Under the pieces are notes generated by a model. The model did no database searches, was not told where the DNA came from, and worked only from the letters and a program-made list of their open reading frames with translations. From UBA1081 sp964454355 (GTDB taxonomy: Bacteria; Bacillota; Clostridia; Oscillospirales; Acutalibacteraceae): a stretch of DNA of 7,788 nucleotides. Shown here piece by piece: positions 1 through 4,682 of this stretch. The DNA lies in NCBI GenBank assembly GCA_964454355.1, contig CAYVTA010000095.1, positions 1-7,788 of the forward strand, given 5' to 3'. The stretch's first letter is position 1. Each line of letters opens with the position of its first letter. The translations under genes and the position numbers were made by a program.

Positions 1-26
1 AGATAGCCGAAAGTAAAAAAGAGTAA
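1..26 (+). CDS. possible 3' end of a convergent plus-strand gene (partial)
   Basis: Reading from base 3, the codons give IAESKKE and then TAA at 24-26. The other two plus frames are closed within the first 16 bases. A strong hairpin begins four bases after this stop, which is the expected spacing for the end of a gene, and the charged lysine/glutamate tail is an ordinary protein C-terminus. Only seven codons are visible, so nothing can be said about function. If real, it converges on the long minus-strand block and the intervening 140 bases are a convergent terminator region. It could equally be non-coding sequence that happens to be open for seven codons. Confidence 0.3.
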
Positions 27-30
27 GCAG

Positions 31-58
31 AAAGCACCGTCAGAAATGGCGGTGCTTT
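31..58 (+). terminator. intrinsic terminator hairpin, possibly bidirectional
   Basis: AAAGCACCG (31-39) is perfectly complementary to CGGTGCTTT (50-58). The stem continues inward with a T-G wobble, C-G and A-T, leaving a GAAA tetraloop (43-46), for about 12 pairs in total. On the plus strand the stem ends in TTTT. On the minus strand it ends in TTT, with a looser T-rich stretch about ten bases further on. This is a classic Firmicute rho-independent terminator. It can serve a plus-strand gene ending at 26 and may also stop minus-strand read-through. Confidence 0.65.
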
Positions 59-80
59 TCACTTAGAACGAAGTGTGTAT

Positions 81-115
81 AAAAGATGCACTCTCGTGTA
101 CTATGTACATCTTTT
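81..115 (-). repeat. inverted repeat AAAAGATG/CATCTTTT downstream of the minus-strand block
   Basis: AAAAGATG at 81-88 pairs with CATCTTTT at 108-115, and after one mismatch two further pairs form (90-91 with 105-106). Read on the minus strand, the downstream arm ends in CATCTTTTATA, so it could act as a weak terminator for the block ending at 167. The nine bases ACATCTTTT of the right arm recur at 155-163, just beside the stop codon of the last gene. The sequence therefore holds three copies of the AAAAGATG unit, two direct and one inverted, which could instead be a protein-binding or recombination site. Confidence 0.35.
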
Positions 116-166
116 GACAATATCATTTTATCACATTTTTTTAGAAAAAAAAGGACATCTTTTTTA

Positions 167-613
167 TTATAGTCCGAGCAAAAATTCCGTTAGCTCTATA
201 TATTTATCGGGCATAATTAAATGAGATAATGCTTTGTTGTAAATCCTCCTTAAATGTCGCTCAGAATAGTTCATTAACTCTGCTATATTTGAAAATGTGA
301 GATCGTCTCGAAAATGATAGTCAAGCAATCGTTGCTCAAAATCATTTTCAAGTCCTTCAATTGAATTGTTGATATCTGAAATTAGTTCTGTAAGTAAATC
401 GTAGGTCTCTAATCTGCATTTATATAAATACATACTTTTGTTCACTGCATTAATTATTGCACCATCACCATTTGATGAGGATTGAACCCTCACTGCGGCA
501 TAATCAATCGATTGTACATCAATATTGCTATCAAGGGTATTAAGCTCTTTTGAAATTTCATCAATTCTTTTACAAGCTTTTTGATAGCACTTGAGATATT
601 CTTTTTTTGTCAT
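167..613 (-). CDS. ArpU / sigma-70 region 4-like phage transcriptional regulator
   Basis: This 148-aa protein has the layout of the phage late regulators grouped as ArpU/DUF1492-like proteins. The N-terminal half (about 1-95) is helical and charged. The C-terminal part carries a helix-turn-helix: a region-4-like segment around residues 96-130, with LLDYHFRDDLTFSNIAELM, then a recognition helix starting near NYSERHLRRIYNKAL. In relatives this domain recognises a promoter-like site and switches on late or packaging genes. The start ATG at 611-613 has a strong site GGGAGGT about six bases upstream, and the gene begins two bases after the DUF1064 stop. It is the last gene of the minus-strand block and ends in a double TAA. 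A terminase gene would normally follow in a phage, but none is visible before the window ends. The family call is from sequence pattern; the target promoter is unknown. Confidence 0.7.
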   Translation of the reverse strand: MTKKEYLKCYQKACKRIDEISKELNTLDSNIDVQSIDYAAVRVQSSSNGDGAIINAVNKSMYLYKCRLETYDLLTELISDINNSIEGLENDFEQRLLDYHFRDDLTFSNIAELMNYSERHLRRIYNKALSHLIMPDKYIELTEFLLGL

Positions 614-615
614 GT

Positions 616-1005
616 TTATACCTCCCGAATTCTGATGCCGTATCTGAACAGCATCAACTTACGCTTAATTTTATAAACCTCCGTTTTAAGACCTTTCGTA
701 TCTTCAACAACAGTTTTGCCGTTCTCTGTATACACAAAGTCAGCTATGTATTTACATGCACATTCGCAAACTTTACCATTGTCATCATATTGATTCGGAA
801 TAAGCTCAAATGGGACTTGCTCACGAAGGTCAGAAATAGCACCTGCTTTTTCAAGAACCATAAGCTCACAATGTCTGTTAGCTTCTTTCAAACTGGCGTA
901 TGTTTTGCCGTCAACAGTAATTTTCTGAGCTTTATATTTATTCTCAGCAGAAGGAACATCTATACCCAATTTTTTAAGCTGCCGGTTGTCCAGTCGGATT
1001 GCCAT
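616..1005 (-). CDS. DUF1064 family phage nuclease-like protein (PD-(D/E)XK type)
   Basis: This 129-aa protein matches the DUF1064 phage family along its full length. It has KYKAQKITVDGKTYASLKEA near residues 23-42, then CELMVLEKAG, a core ADFVY at 88-92, and GKTVVEDTKG at 96-105, and it ends in YGIRIREV. The spacing D89 ... E101/D102-x-K104 resembles the metal-binding core of restriction-endonuclease-like PD-(D/E)XK folds, and E41 is a candidate extra acidic ligand. The family is usually found in phage replication or recombination modules and is thought to be an endonuclease; the substrate is not established. The ATG at 1003-1005 lies inside the end of the initiator gene (32-base overlap) and is preceded by GGAGGCGGAG at good spacing, so the start is well supported. 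It is probably translationally coupled to the HUH protein upstream. Confidence 0.8.
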   Translation of the reverse strand: MAIRLDNRQLKKLGIDVPSAENKYKAQKITVDGKTYASLKEANRHCELMVLEKAGAISDLREQVPFELIPNQYDDNGKVCECACKYIADFVYTENGKTVVEDTKGLKTEVYKIKRKLMLFRYGIRIREV

Positions 1006-1777
1006 TTCTCCGCCTCCGCTTCTTGAATATTTCGGGCTTGTACAGTCTGAATGTAATATAATAATTGCCGTTTACATCGTTATAAAACGGCTCCATGTCT
1101 GCAAGTTCATAACCGGGATAGAGTTTTCTGCAAAATTCTTTTACATCTATGTCATAATTGCAAAGCTCTTTAAGTTTCACCTTTGAGATTTTACCGTCAC
1201 GCTGTTTTTTTGGTGGATATGTCAGATTTCTTGAATGCATGATTTTCTTTTTTCCGCTTGTTTCTTTTGTTATGTATTGGGTAAGTCCTGTTACTCCGTA
1301 TTCATCGAAGAATAATGCTGAAAACTCAGCGATGCCGTATTGCCACATTTTTACGAGCTCTTCATAAGTCAATCCACCGCTGATGATAATGTGATGGTGA
1401 TGTCTCCCGTTTGGGGCTTGTTCGTATACTGCAAAGTATTTCAATTCAATGCCTTTGTTTTTCAGTGCTCTTCTTATACGGCGGATAAAGTTCTTGCTGT
1501 CTCTTTCTGCCTGTTCTGATGAATCGGGAAGAGAAATATCATCATATGTAAGATGTACTACTAAATCATTTTTTGTGAAATTTTCATTTATGAGATATAT
1601 GTTGTGTCGTTTTGAATTTCTTTCATTAAGAAGCTGCTGTATTTCAGATGTCGGTTTTGCTTTTTTTCTTCTTGTTCCTTTTGGTTTGCTGTCAGTAAAC
1701 ACGGGATAAATCTGAACATCAAGATAGTTGCCGTGAAATATCATCTTTTCTCTGTTGTAACATCTCAAATTTTTCAC
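974..1777 (-). CDS. HUH-endonuclease replication initiator (rolling-circle Rep, ORF2/G2P-like)
   Basis: This 267-aa protein has the three motifs of HUH replication initiators in order. Motif 1 is DLVVHLTYDD near 71-80. Motif 2 is GRHHHHIIISGG at 124-135, with the metal-binding histidines at 126-129. Motif 3 is QYITKE with the candidate nicking tyrosine Y168 and lysine K171. It also has the segment HSRNLTYP at 181-188 that often follows in Rep proteins. Such enzymes nick one strand at a hairpin origin, stay bound to the 5' end and start rolling-circle replication. The closest family I recognise is the replication-associated ORF2/G2P domain group. The C-terminus is basic (KKRRRR, 252-257). The first start is GTG at 1775-1777, with only a weak AGAGAAAG close by. 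Alternative starts are TTG at codon 4 or ATG at codon 12, so the N-terminus is uncertain. The hairpin-rich 1778-2004 region immediately upstream may hold the origin or control this gene. Confidence 0.8.
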   Translation of the reverse strand: MKNLRCYNREKMIFHGNYLDVQIYPVFTDSKPKGTRRKKAKPTSEIQQLLNERNSKRHNIYLINENFTKNDLVVHLTYDDISLPDSSEQAERDSKNFIRRIRRALKNKGIELKYFAVYEQAPNGRHHHHIIISGGLTYEELVKMWQYGIAEFSALFFDEYGVTGLTQYITKETSGKKKIMHSRNLTYPPKKQRDGKISKVKLKELCNYDIDVKEFCRKLYPGYELADMEPFYNDVNGNYYITFRLYKPEIFKKRRRRNGNPTGQPAA

Positions 1778-1796
1778 ACTTCTTTCTCTTTAGGAC

Positions 1797-1844
1797 TGCA
1801 GGGGGGAAGAAAGTAAAGAACGCCCGCGTTTCTTCCCCCCTGCA
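1797..1844. repeat. perfect 16-bp inverted repeat with G6/C6 runs
   Basis: TGCAGGGGGGAAGAAA (1797-1812) is exactly reverse-complementary to TTTCTTCCCCCCTGCA (1829-1844), with a 16-base loop GTAAAGAACGCCCGCG. The six terminal loop bases CCCGCG (1823-1828) are complementary to CGCGGG at 1857-1862, so a pseudoknot is possible in RNA or single-stranded DNA. It sits 20 bases upstream of the GTG of the HUH initiator. It is much more GC-rich than its surroundings. Confidence 0.85.
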
Positions 1845-1936
1845 CCCCCTATCATTCGCGGGGCGGGATAACATAAATTATTTTGTTGAAATATATCACC
1901 ATGAATAAAATGGTTCTAACTTTATTATCCCATTAC

Positions 1937-1970
1937 AAGCCCGATAGCACCTTTCGGTGCCGACAGACTT
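1937..1970 (-). repeat. GCACC-GAAA-GGTGC hairpin with outer stem
   Basis: On the minus strand GCACC-GAAA-GGTGC forms a five-pair stem closed by a GAAA tetraloop (1947-1960). Further out, AAGTC (1966-1970 read on minus) pairs with GGCTT (1937-1941) using one G-T wobble, which makes a longer hairpin with an imperfect internal loop. The G-T wobble pairs only on the minus strand, which slightly favours a minus-strand RNA or single strand as the structured molecule. No T-run follows on either strand, so it is not a typical terminator. Confidence 0.5.
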
Positions 1971-2004
1971 ATATAATATATAATGTAATAGTACAGCTCG
2001 CTGT

Positions 2005-2418
2005 TTAATCTATCTGTTTAACATTAACAGGTATCCACATATTAGGATTGAAATTTAATGTATATTTGTACTTTTCAACATCGTTTTCTCCGAGGTTTAA
2101 ATCTTCTACCACATAGGTTACATTGTCGCTTAGTCCTACAAAATGCTTTACATATGTACCCCCGTCTTCAACAATAATTTCCAGTTGCTTGTCCGTAGTA
2201 TCAGCTGTAATAGACATTTTTCCTGTCATTTGAAACAGAACATCACCTTCAATACAGTTAATTACAGTTAACTGCCTTACAATGTTGAAGTTGTCCGCCT
2301 GCTGAGAAAGATTGTATGACACTCTGTCAGCTTCGGGAACACTGATGCAACCTGTGAATGAAAAAAGCATTGTGATGATTGTGATAACACAAATAATTAA
2401 AAAAATAATTTTTTTCAT
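2005..2418 (-). CDS. small phage-type lipoprotein, beta-rich
   Basis: This 137-aa precursor has a lipoprotein signal: KK at 2-3, a hydrophobic core at about 4-20, and a lipobox FTGC with the lipidated cysteine at 24. The mature part, about 114 residues, is rich in beta-forming residues. It contains VSYNLSQQADNFN and then RQLTVINCIEGDVLFQMTG, a pattern I recall from prophage-encoded lipoproteins of Clostridia described as beta-sandwich lipoproteins. It is predicted to be anchored on the outer face of the cytoplasmic membrane. A role in superinfection exclusion is a reasonable guess from known phage lipoproteins, but nothing in the sequence proves it. The ATG at 2416-2418 has AAGGAG nine bases upstream. 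Unlike its neighbours it has a 60-base upstream gap, which suggests its own expression. It lies between two replication genes without sharing their role. Confidence 0.75.
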   Translation of the reverse strand: MKKIIFLIICVITIITMLFSFTGCISVPEADRVSYNLSQQADNFNIVRQLTVINCIEGDVLFQMTGKMSITADTTDKQLEIIVEDGGTYVKHFVGLSDNVTYVVEDLNLGENDVEKYKYTLNFNPNMWIPVNVKQID

Positions 2419-2478
2419 TTTATGATGCTCCTTATTCTTTATAGTGTAATGAAAATTATATTTATATTGTGTTTTTTA
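2419..2478 (-). promoter_or_regulatory. possible promoter for the lipoprotein gene
   Basis: This is the only gap of any size between the lipoprotein and the gene upstream of it. On the minus strand it is very AT-rich and carries a perfect -10 hexamer TATAAT (bases 2455-2460) about 40 bases before the ATG. The hexamer 17 bases further upstream is CTTAGT, a poor -35 that overlaps the stop of the preceding gene. The site is therefore plausible but weak on sequence alone, or dependent on an activator. Confidence 0.3.
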
Positions 2479-2823
2479 CTAAGGGATCTTTTGCCTTTTC
2501 CAAAAGCGTTTAGATTTTAATGTTTGCAGTTTGATTTTATTACGATAAAGATATGAATAGCCGACTTGATGTCTGACTTGAGATGTGCTTTCTGATAACT
2601 GCTCAAGGACTTCATCAATAACGCTCCTGAACTGCTCAATACGATCTTCAACGATATCTGAAATAACATCGATTAAAGAATTATATAAATCAGTAATTGC
2701 TTGTGCAAAAATACTTGGTACTTTTTCTGATTGCTTAATAATTTTTTGAAATGCAACACTGTCTGTAAAACAGTCGTTTTTTAACAGCTCCTGAATATAT
2801 TTTAAAATCTTATCATTGCTCAT
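2479..2823 (-). CDS. small helical protein of unknown function
   Basis: I do not recognise this 114-aa protein. Residues 1-75 look almost wholly alpha-helical, with heptad-like spacing of I/L/V through DLYNSLIDVISDIVEDRI and FRSVIDEVLEQL, so dimerisation by a helical bundle is likely. The last 30 residues (about 85-114) are strongly basic, with repeated K/R and aromatic residues, and could touch nucleic acid. The ATG at 2821-2823 overlaps the end of the previous gene by 11 bases. It has AAAGGAG with seven bases between, part of a 14-base sequence repeated exactly upstream of the coiled-coil gene. The position at the end of the replication cluster suggests an accessory role, but this is inference. 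Confidence 0.6.
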   Translation of the reverse strand: MSNDKILKYIQELLKNDCFTDSVAFQKIIKQSEKVPSIFAQAITDLYNSLIDVISDIVEDRIEQFRSVIDEVLEQLSESTSQVRHQVGYSYLYRNKIKLQTLKSKRFWKRQKIP

Positions 2824-3211
2824 TATTAAGCTCCTTTAACGCATGTTCTGCTTCTTTTATGTGGGTAAACACGATTACGCCAACTTCATCAAAACCAAAG
2901 TTTCCACAGTTGTATGCGTTATAGTAATCTTCATCATCTGTGTAAAAATCCGTTTTTATGTATTTTTTTAAGCTGTCTCTGATAATATGTGTTACTGTTA
3001 AAACTCCAATACCGTTTCTATCATTCCATTTCCACGGCATATATACCGTATCGCCAACCTTACACGGCAGGTCAAGTACAAGTGAGTTGTCTTTGAAAGT
3101 TGGGCATAGGTCCTCAACATTGTTTGCCGCAATAACATTGTCATAAAATTTTGTAGTACCGAGTTTGTCAACACAAGCATCAAAATGATAACAATCTTTG
3201 CATGTTTTCAT
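2813..3211 (-). CDS. Cys-rich phage protein with N-terminal CxxC cluster, unknown function
   Basis: This 132-aa protein begins with C4-x2-C7, followed by C13 and C36 (CKDCYHFDAC, then DLCPTF). It is a small four-cysteine cluster common at the start of uncharacterised phage proteins and probably binds zinc. The remainder contains LPCKVGDTVYMPW near 49-61, resembling a short beta-barrel entry strand seen in many small phage proteins. A Tyr/Asp-rich segment (TDDEDYYNAYNCGNFGFDE) and a charged helix at the end follow. The ATG at 3209-3211 overlaps the stop of the zinc-ribbon gene as ATGA, so the two are translationally coupled. The function is unknown; protein or nucleic-acid binding through the cluster is the most that can be said. 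Confidence 0.65.
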   Translation of the reverse strand: MKTCKDCYHFDACVDKLGTTKFYDNVIAANNVEDLCPTFKDNSLVLDLPCKVGDTVYMPWKWNDRNGIGVLTVTHIIRDSLKKYIKTDFYTDDEDYYNAYNCGNFGFDEVGVIVFTHIKEAEHALKELNNEQ

Positions 3212-3381
3212 TCTTCGTCACTCCAATCAAGATTCTGACCGCAATTTTTGCACACCTTTGGTTTCTTTTCAGAAAAGATATTGTCAAATATACACTCGCA
3301 TGTTGGACAATAAACAATGTAACAATCAAGTTTTTCAACCTTGAGTTTCTTTGCAATATCCACACCGATAAATTTTTTCAT
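3208..3381 (-). CDS. 57-aa zinc-ribbon protein
   Basis: This short gene encodes 57 residues running from MKKFIGVDIAKKLKVEKLD to NLDWSDEE and ends in TGA. It has two CxxC knuckles: CPTC at 25-28, preceded by C20 and followed by C30, and CKNCG at 44-48. Sixteen residues separate the knuckles, which is the arrangement of a zinc ribbon. The start ATG at 3379-3381 lies two bases after the DUF3850 stop, with GGGAG about ten bases upstream. Its TGA overlaps the ATG of the next gene (ATGA). It fills an otherwise unexplained 170-base gap in a gapless operon, which is strong support for a real gene. Zinc ribbons of this size often bind nucleic acid or a partner protein; no specific role can be assigned. 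Confidence 0.8.
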   Translation of the reverse strand: MKKFIGVDIAKKLKVEKLDCYIVYCPTCECIFDNIFSEKKPKVCKNCGQNLDWSDEE

Positions 3382-3383
3382 TC

Positions 3384-3692
3384 TTAGTTTTCTCCCTTCT
3401 CAAGAATCAAAGGTACTTCGAATTTATAACAATCATTTGCAGTCATAACCACACACGGTTTGATACCCAGAACAACAAATCCTGTTTTGCAGTACATTTC
3501 ATCATTGAGAATATAATCAACCAAGACAACACAACTTCTACCTGTATAAGAATCTGAGTCAGGAAGATATTCATTAAGAGCAAGTAAGTCACCCACCTGA
3601 TAACATCTGTCATTAAGACGAATTTCAAATGTCTTTTTGCCGTCTATTACATCCTGAAAATATTCAGGAAAACATTTCAATTCATGAATCAT
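3384..3692 (-). CDS. DUF3850 / ASCH-like domain protein
   Basis: From the ATG at 3690-3692 this is a 102-aa protein that fits the DUF3850 family end to end. It starts MIHELKCFPEYFQDVIDGKKTFEIR, then has DRCYQVGDLLALNEY, and SYTGRSCVVLVDYIL in the middle. The family has an ASCH/PUA-like fold and is thought to bind RNA or modified nucleotides; no substrate is established. I chose the internal ATG because it overlaps the SSB stop as ATGA, has AAGGAG ten bases upstream, and the family normally begins with the MHEL-like segment. A TTG seven codons earlier is possible but has no advantage. It lies between SSB and the zinc-ribbon gene, in the replication operon. Confidence 0.8.
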   Translation of the reverse strand: MIHELKCFPEYFQDVIDGKKTFEIRLNDRCYQVGDLLALNEYLPDSDSYTGRSCVVLVDYILNDEMYCKTGFVVLGIKPCVVMTANDCYKFEVPLILEKGEN

Positions 3693-4081
3693 TTTTGCAT
3701 TGCTCCTTTGCAAAAAGATAATAATTGTTGTATTACGGTGAGGATTGTAACAGTAGTTTCCGATTCATATAAAAATACAAAATCTGCATCTGCATGAATT
3801 GATTTGTATTGCATACCGTTAAGACCTTTTTTTGAAATGATACTTTCTGTTCCGATTACAAGCACTTTGTGACCAACGCGGATGTATCTGTCCATGTTGC
3901 GGGCTACAGCGTTATAAGCTATACAATTATAATAATCAGGTTTTTCATCAGGCTTGTTAACTGCAATTGTAAATTCAACACATTGTCTGCCGGATGTTGT
4001 GTTTGTTCTTAAATCAGAAATACTGGCAATTCTGCCGACTTTTATCGTTTTGCTGAAGTTATCACTCTTTTTCATCATCAT
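3689..4081 (-). CDS. ssb: single-stranded DNA-binding protein with atypical C-terminus
   Basis: Residues 13-106 form one OB-fold of the bacterial SSB family. The family features are KVGRIASISDLRTNTTSGRQ, then EFTIAVNK (36-43), DYYNCIAYNAVARNMDRYI (49-67), VGHKVLVIGTESI, and HADADFVFLYE at the end of the domain. The protein coats single-stranded DNA during replication and recombination of the element. At 130 aa it is shorter than cellular SSBs of about 150-180. It lacks the flexible Gly/Gln/Pro linker and the acidic tip (typically DDDIPF) that recruits partner proteins; instead it ends in a hydrophobic, basic tail (TVTILTVIQQLLSFCKGAMQK is its sense, residues 110-130). Three ATGs are in a row (4073-4081); GAGGTGA upstream best suits the first. 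The start overlaps the previous gene by 20 bases. Confidence 0.85.
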   Translation of the reverse strand: MMMKKSDNFSKTIKVGRIASISDLRTNTTSGRQCVEFTIAVNKPDEKPDYYNCIAYNAVARNMDRYIRVGHKVLVIGTESIISKKGLNGMQYKSIHADADFVFLYESETTVTILTVIQQLLSFCKGAMQK

Positions 4082-4682
4082 CTGCAGTCACCTCGGTCAT
4101 TTCAATCTGAGGATTATCAGGCTGATTATTTTCGTTATTGTAAAAAGTTATCTCAATTTGATTTTTAAAAGCATGAAGCTCCTCAATAAAGGTTTTGGTT
4201 ATGATTTTCAAGGGGATAAGTATGCCTATGAGCATAAAACCACATTTTACAGCGAAATATGTATTGCCTGATTCATCAGTTCGCAAAGTATAAATAATAT
4301 CCCTGACTGAATAATCACCGAAGGGATGCAGGTGAGCTCTGTTGATGAATTCGATTCCGTATTGAGTTTTCAATGCAACTGCATCATAAGTGCTGTAAGT
4401 GACAGACAACGGCATTCTTTCAGTTTCTGTTTCATAAGCGTCTGTATCGTCGAAATTGAAGTGTAACGGCAAAGGTTCATCAATGCGAAAAGCTATCTTT
4501 TTACGCTGCGAATCGGTTATTTCATATGTATTGCAAAATGAATCTTCATCAAATTTCGGGCATCCAATAAGTGGATATATTGCCCTGCCGTCAGATAACC
4601 ATTGAATATCTCTTTCAGGGTCCGAATACAGGATAAGCTGACCTGCAGTTTTACAAAGTGCTATTATTTTCTTTATTTTCAT
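4062..4682 (-). CDS. unrecognised 206-aa phage protein
   Basis: I do not recognise this protein. It begins with a lysine-rich helix (MKIKKIIALCKTAG) and then alternates short strands and turns through residues 15-140, with an acidic patch DDTDAYETETE at 78-88. A strand-rich core contains LSVTYSTYDAVALKTQYGIEF. Around 143-162 is a hydrophobic segment (FAVKCGFMLIGILIPLKII), but it is not flanked like a membrane anchor and may be a buried strand or helix. The C-terminus (183-206) is Asn/Asp/Glu-rich and ends DDDEKE, looking disordered. The ATG at 4680-4682 overlaps the coiled-coil gene's stop as ATGA, and AAAGGA lies about 11 bases upstream. It sits directly before SSB and overlaps it by 20 bases, so a role in DNA replication or protein recruitment is likely but unproven. 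Confidence 0.6.
   Translation of the reverse strand: MKIKKIIALCKTAGQLILYSDPERDIQWLSDGRAIYPLIGCPKFDEDSFCNTYEITDSQRKKIAFRIDEPLPLHFNFDDTDAYETETERMPLSVTYSTYDAVALKTQYGIEFINRAHLHPFGDYSVRDIIYTLRTDESGNTYFAVKCGFMLIGILIPLKIITKTFIEELHAFKNQIEITFYNNENNQPDNPQIEMTEVTADDDEKE

Larger units (their letters stand above)
1778..2004. other. hairpin-rich non-coding region; candidate replication origin or structured RNA
   Basis: These 227 bases carry no supportable gene and contrast with the tightly packed genes around them. From left to right they hold a GC-rich island with a perfect 16-bp inverted repeat (1797-1844), a complementary CGCGGG tract (1857-1862), and GGGATAA at 1865-1871 matching TTATCCC at 1925-1931. 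Between those lie ACCAT/ATGGT (1898-1914), followed by a GCACC-TTTC-GGTGC hairpin with an outer stem (1937-1970), an AT-only stretch (1971-1984) and the short palindrome ACAGC-TC-GCTGT (1993-2004). Stems next to an AT-rich tract and an HUH initiator gene fit a rolling-circle or phage origin. A cis-regulatory leader of the initiator mRNA is the main alternative. Neither hairpin is followed by a T-run, so they do not look like terminators. Confidence 0.5.

Noticed and set aside
114..142. Plus-strand promoter starting with TTGACA at 114-119
   Set aside because: The -35 is perfect, but at 15-18 base spacing there is only a run of T with no acceptable -10 hexamer.
607..1709. Open plus-strand frames across the DUF1064 and initiator genes
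   Set aside because: They lack ribosome sites, have low-complexity hydrophobic translations, and lie antisense to genes with clear family motifs.
1785..1855. 21-codon minus-strand frame (starts MIGGAGGKKRG) through the GC-rich inverted repeat
   Set aside because: It has no ribosome site, its composition is dictated by the G/C runs of the repeat, and it is better explained as structure than as a leader peptide.
1797..1867. G-quadruplex in the G-run island
   Set aside because: Only three adequate G-runs lie on one strand within reach; the perfect hairpin is a simpler and more stable explanation.
1797..1970. The two hairpins upstream of the initiator as rho-independent terminators
   Set aside because: Neither is followed by a T-run on either strand.
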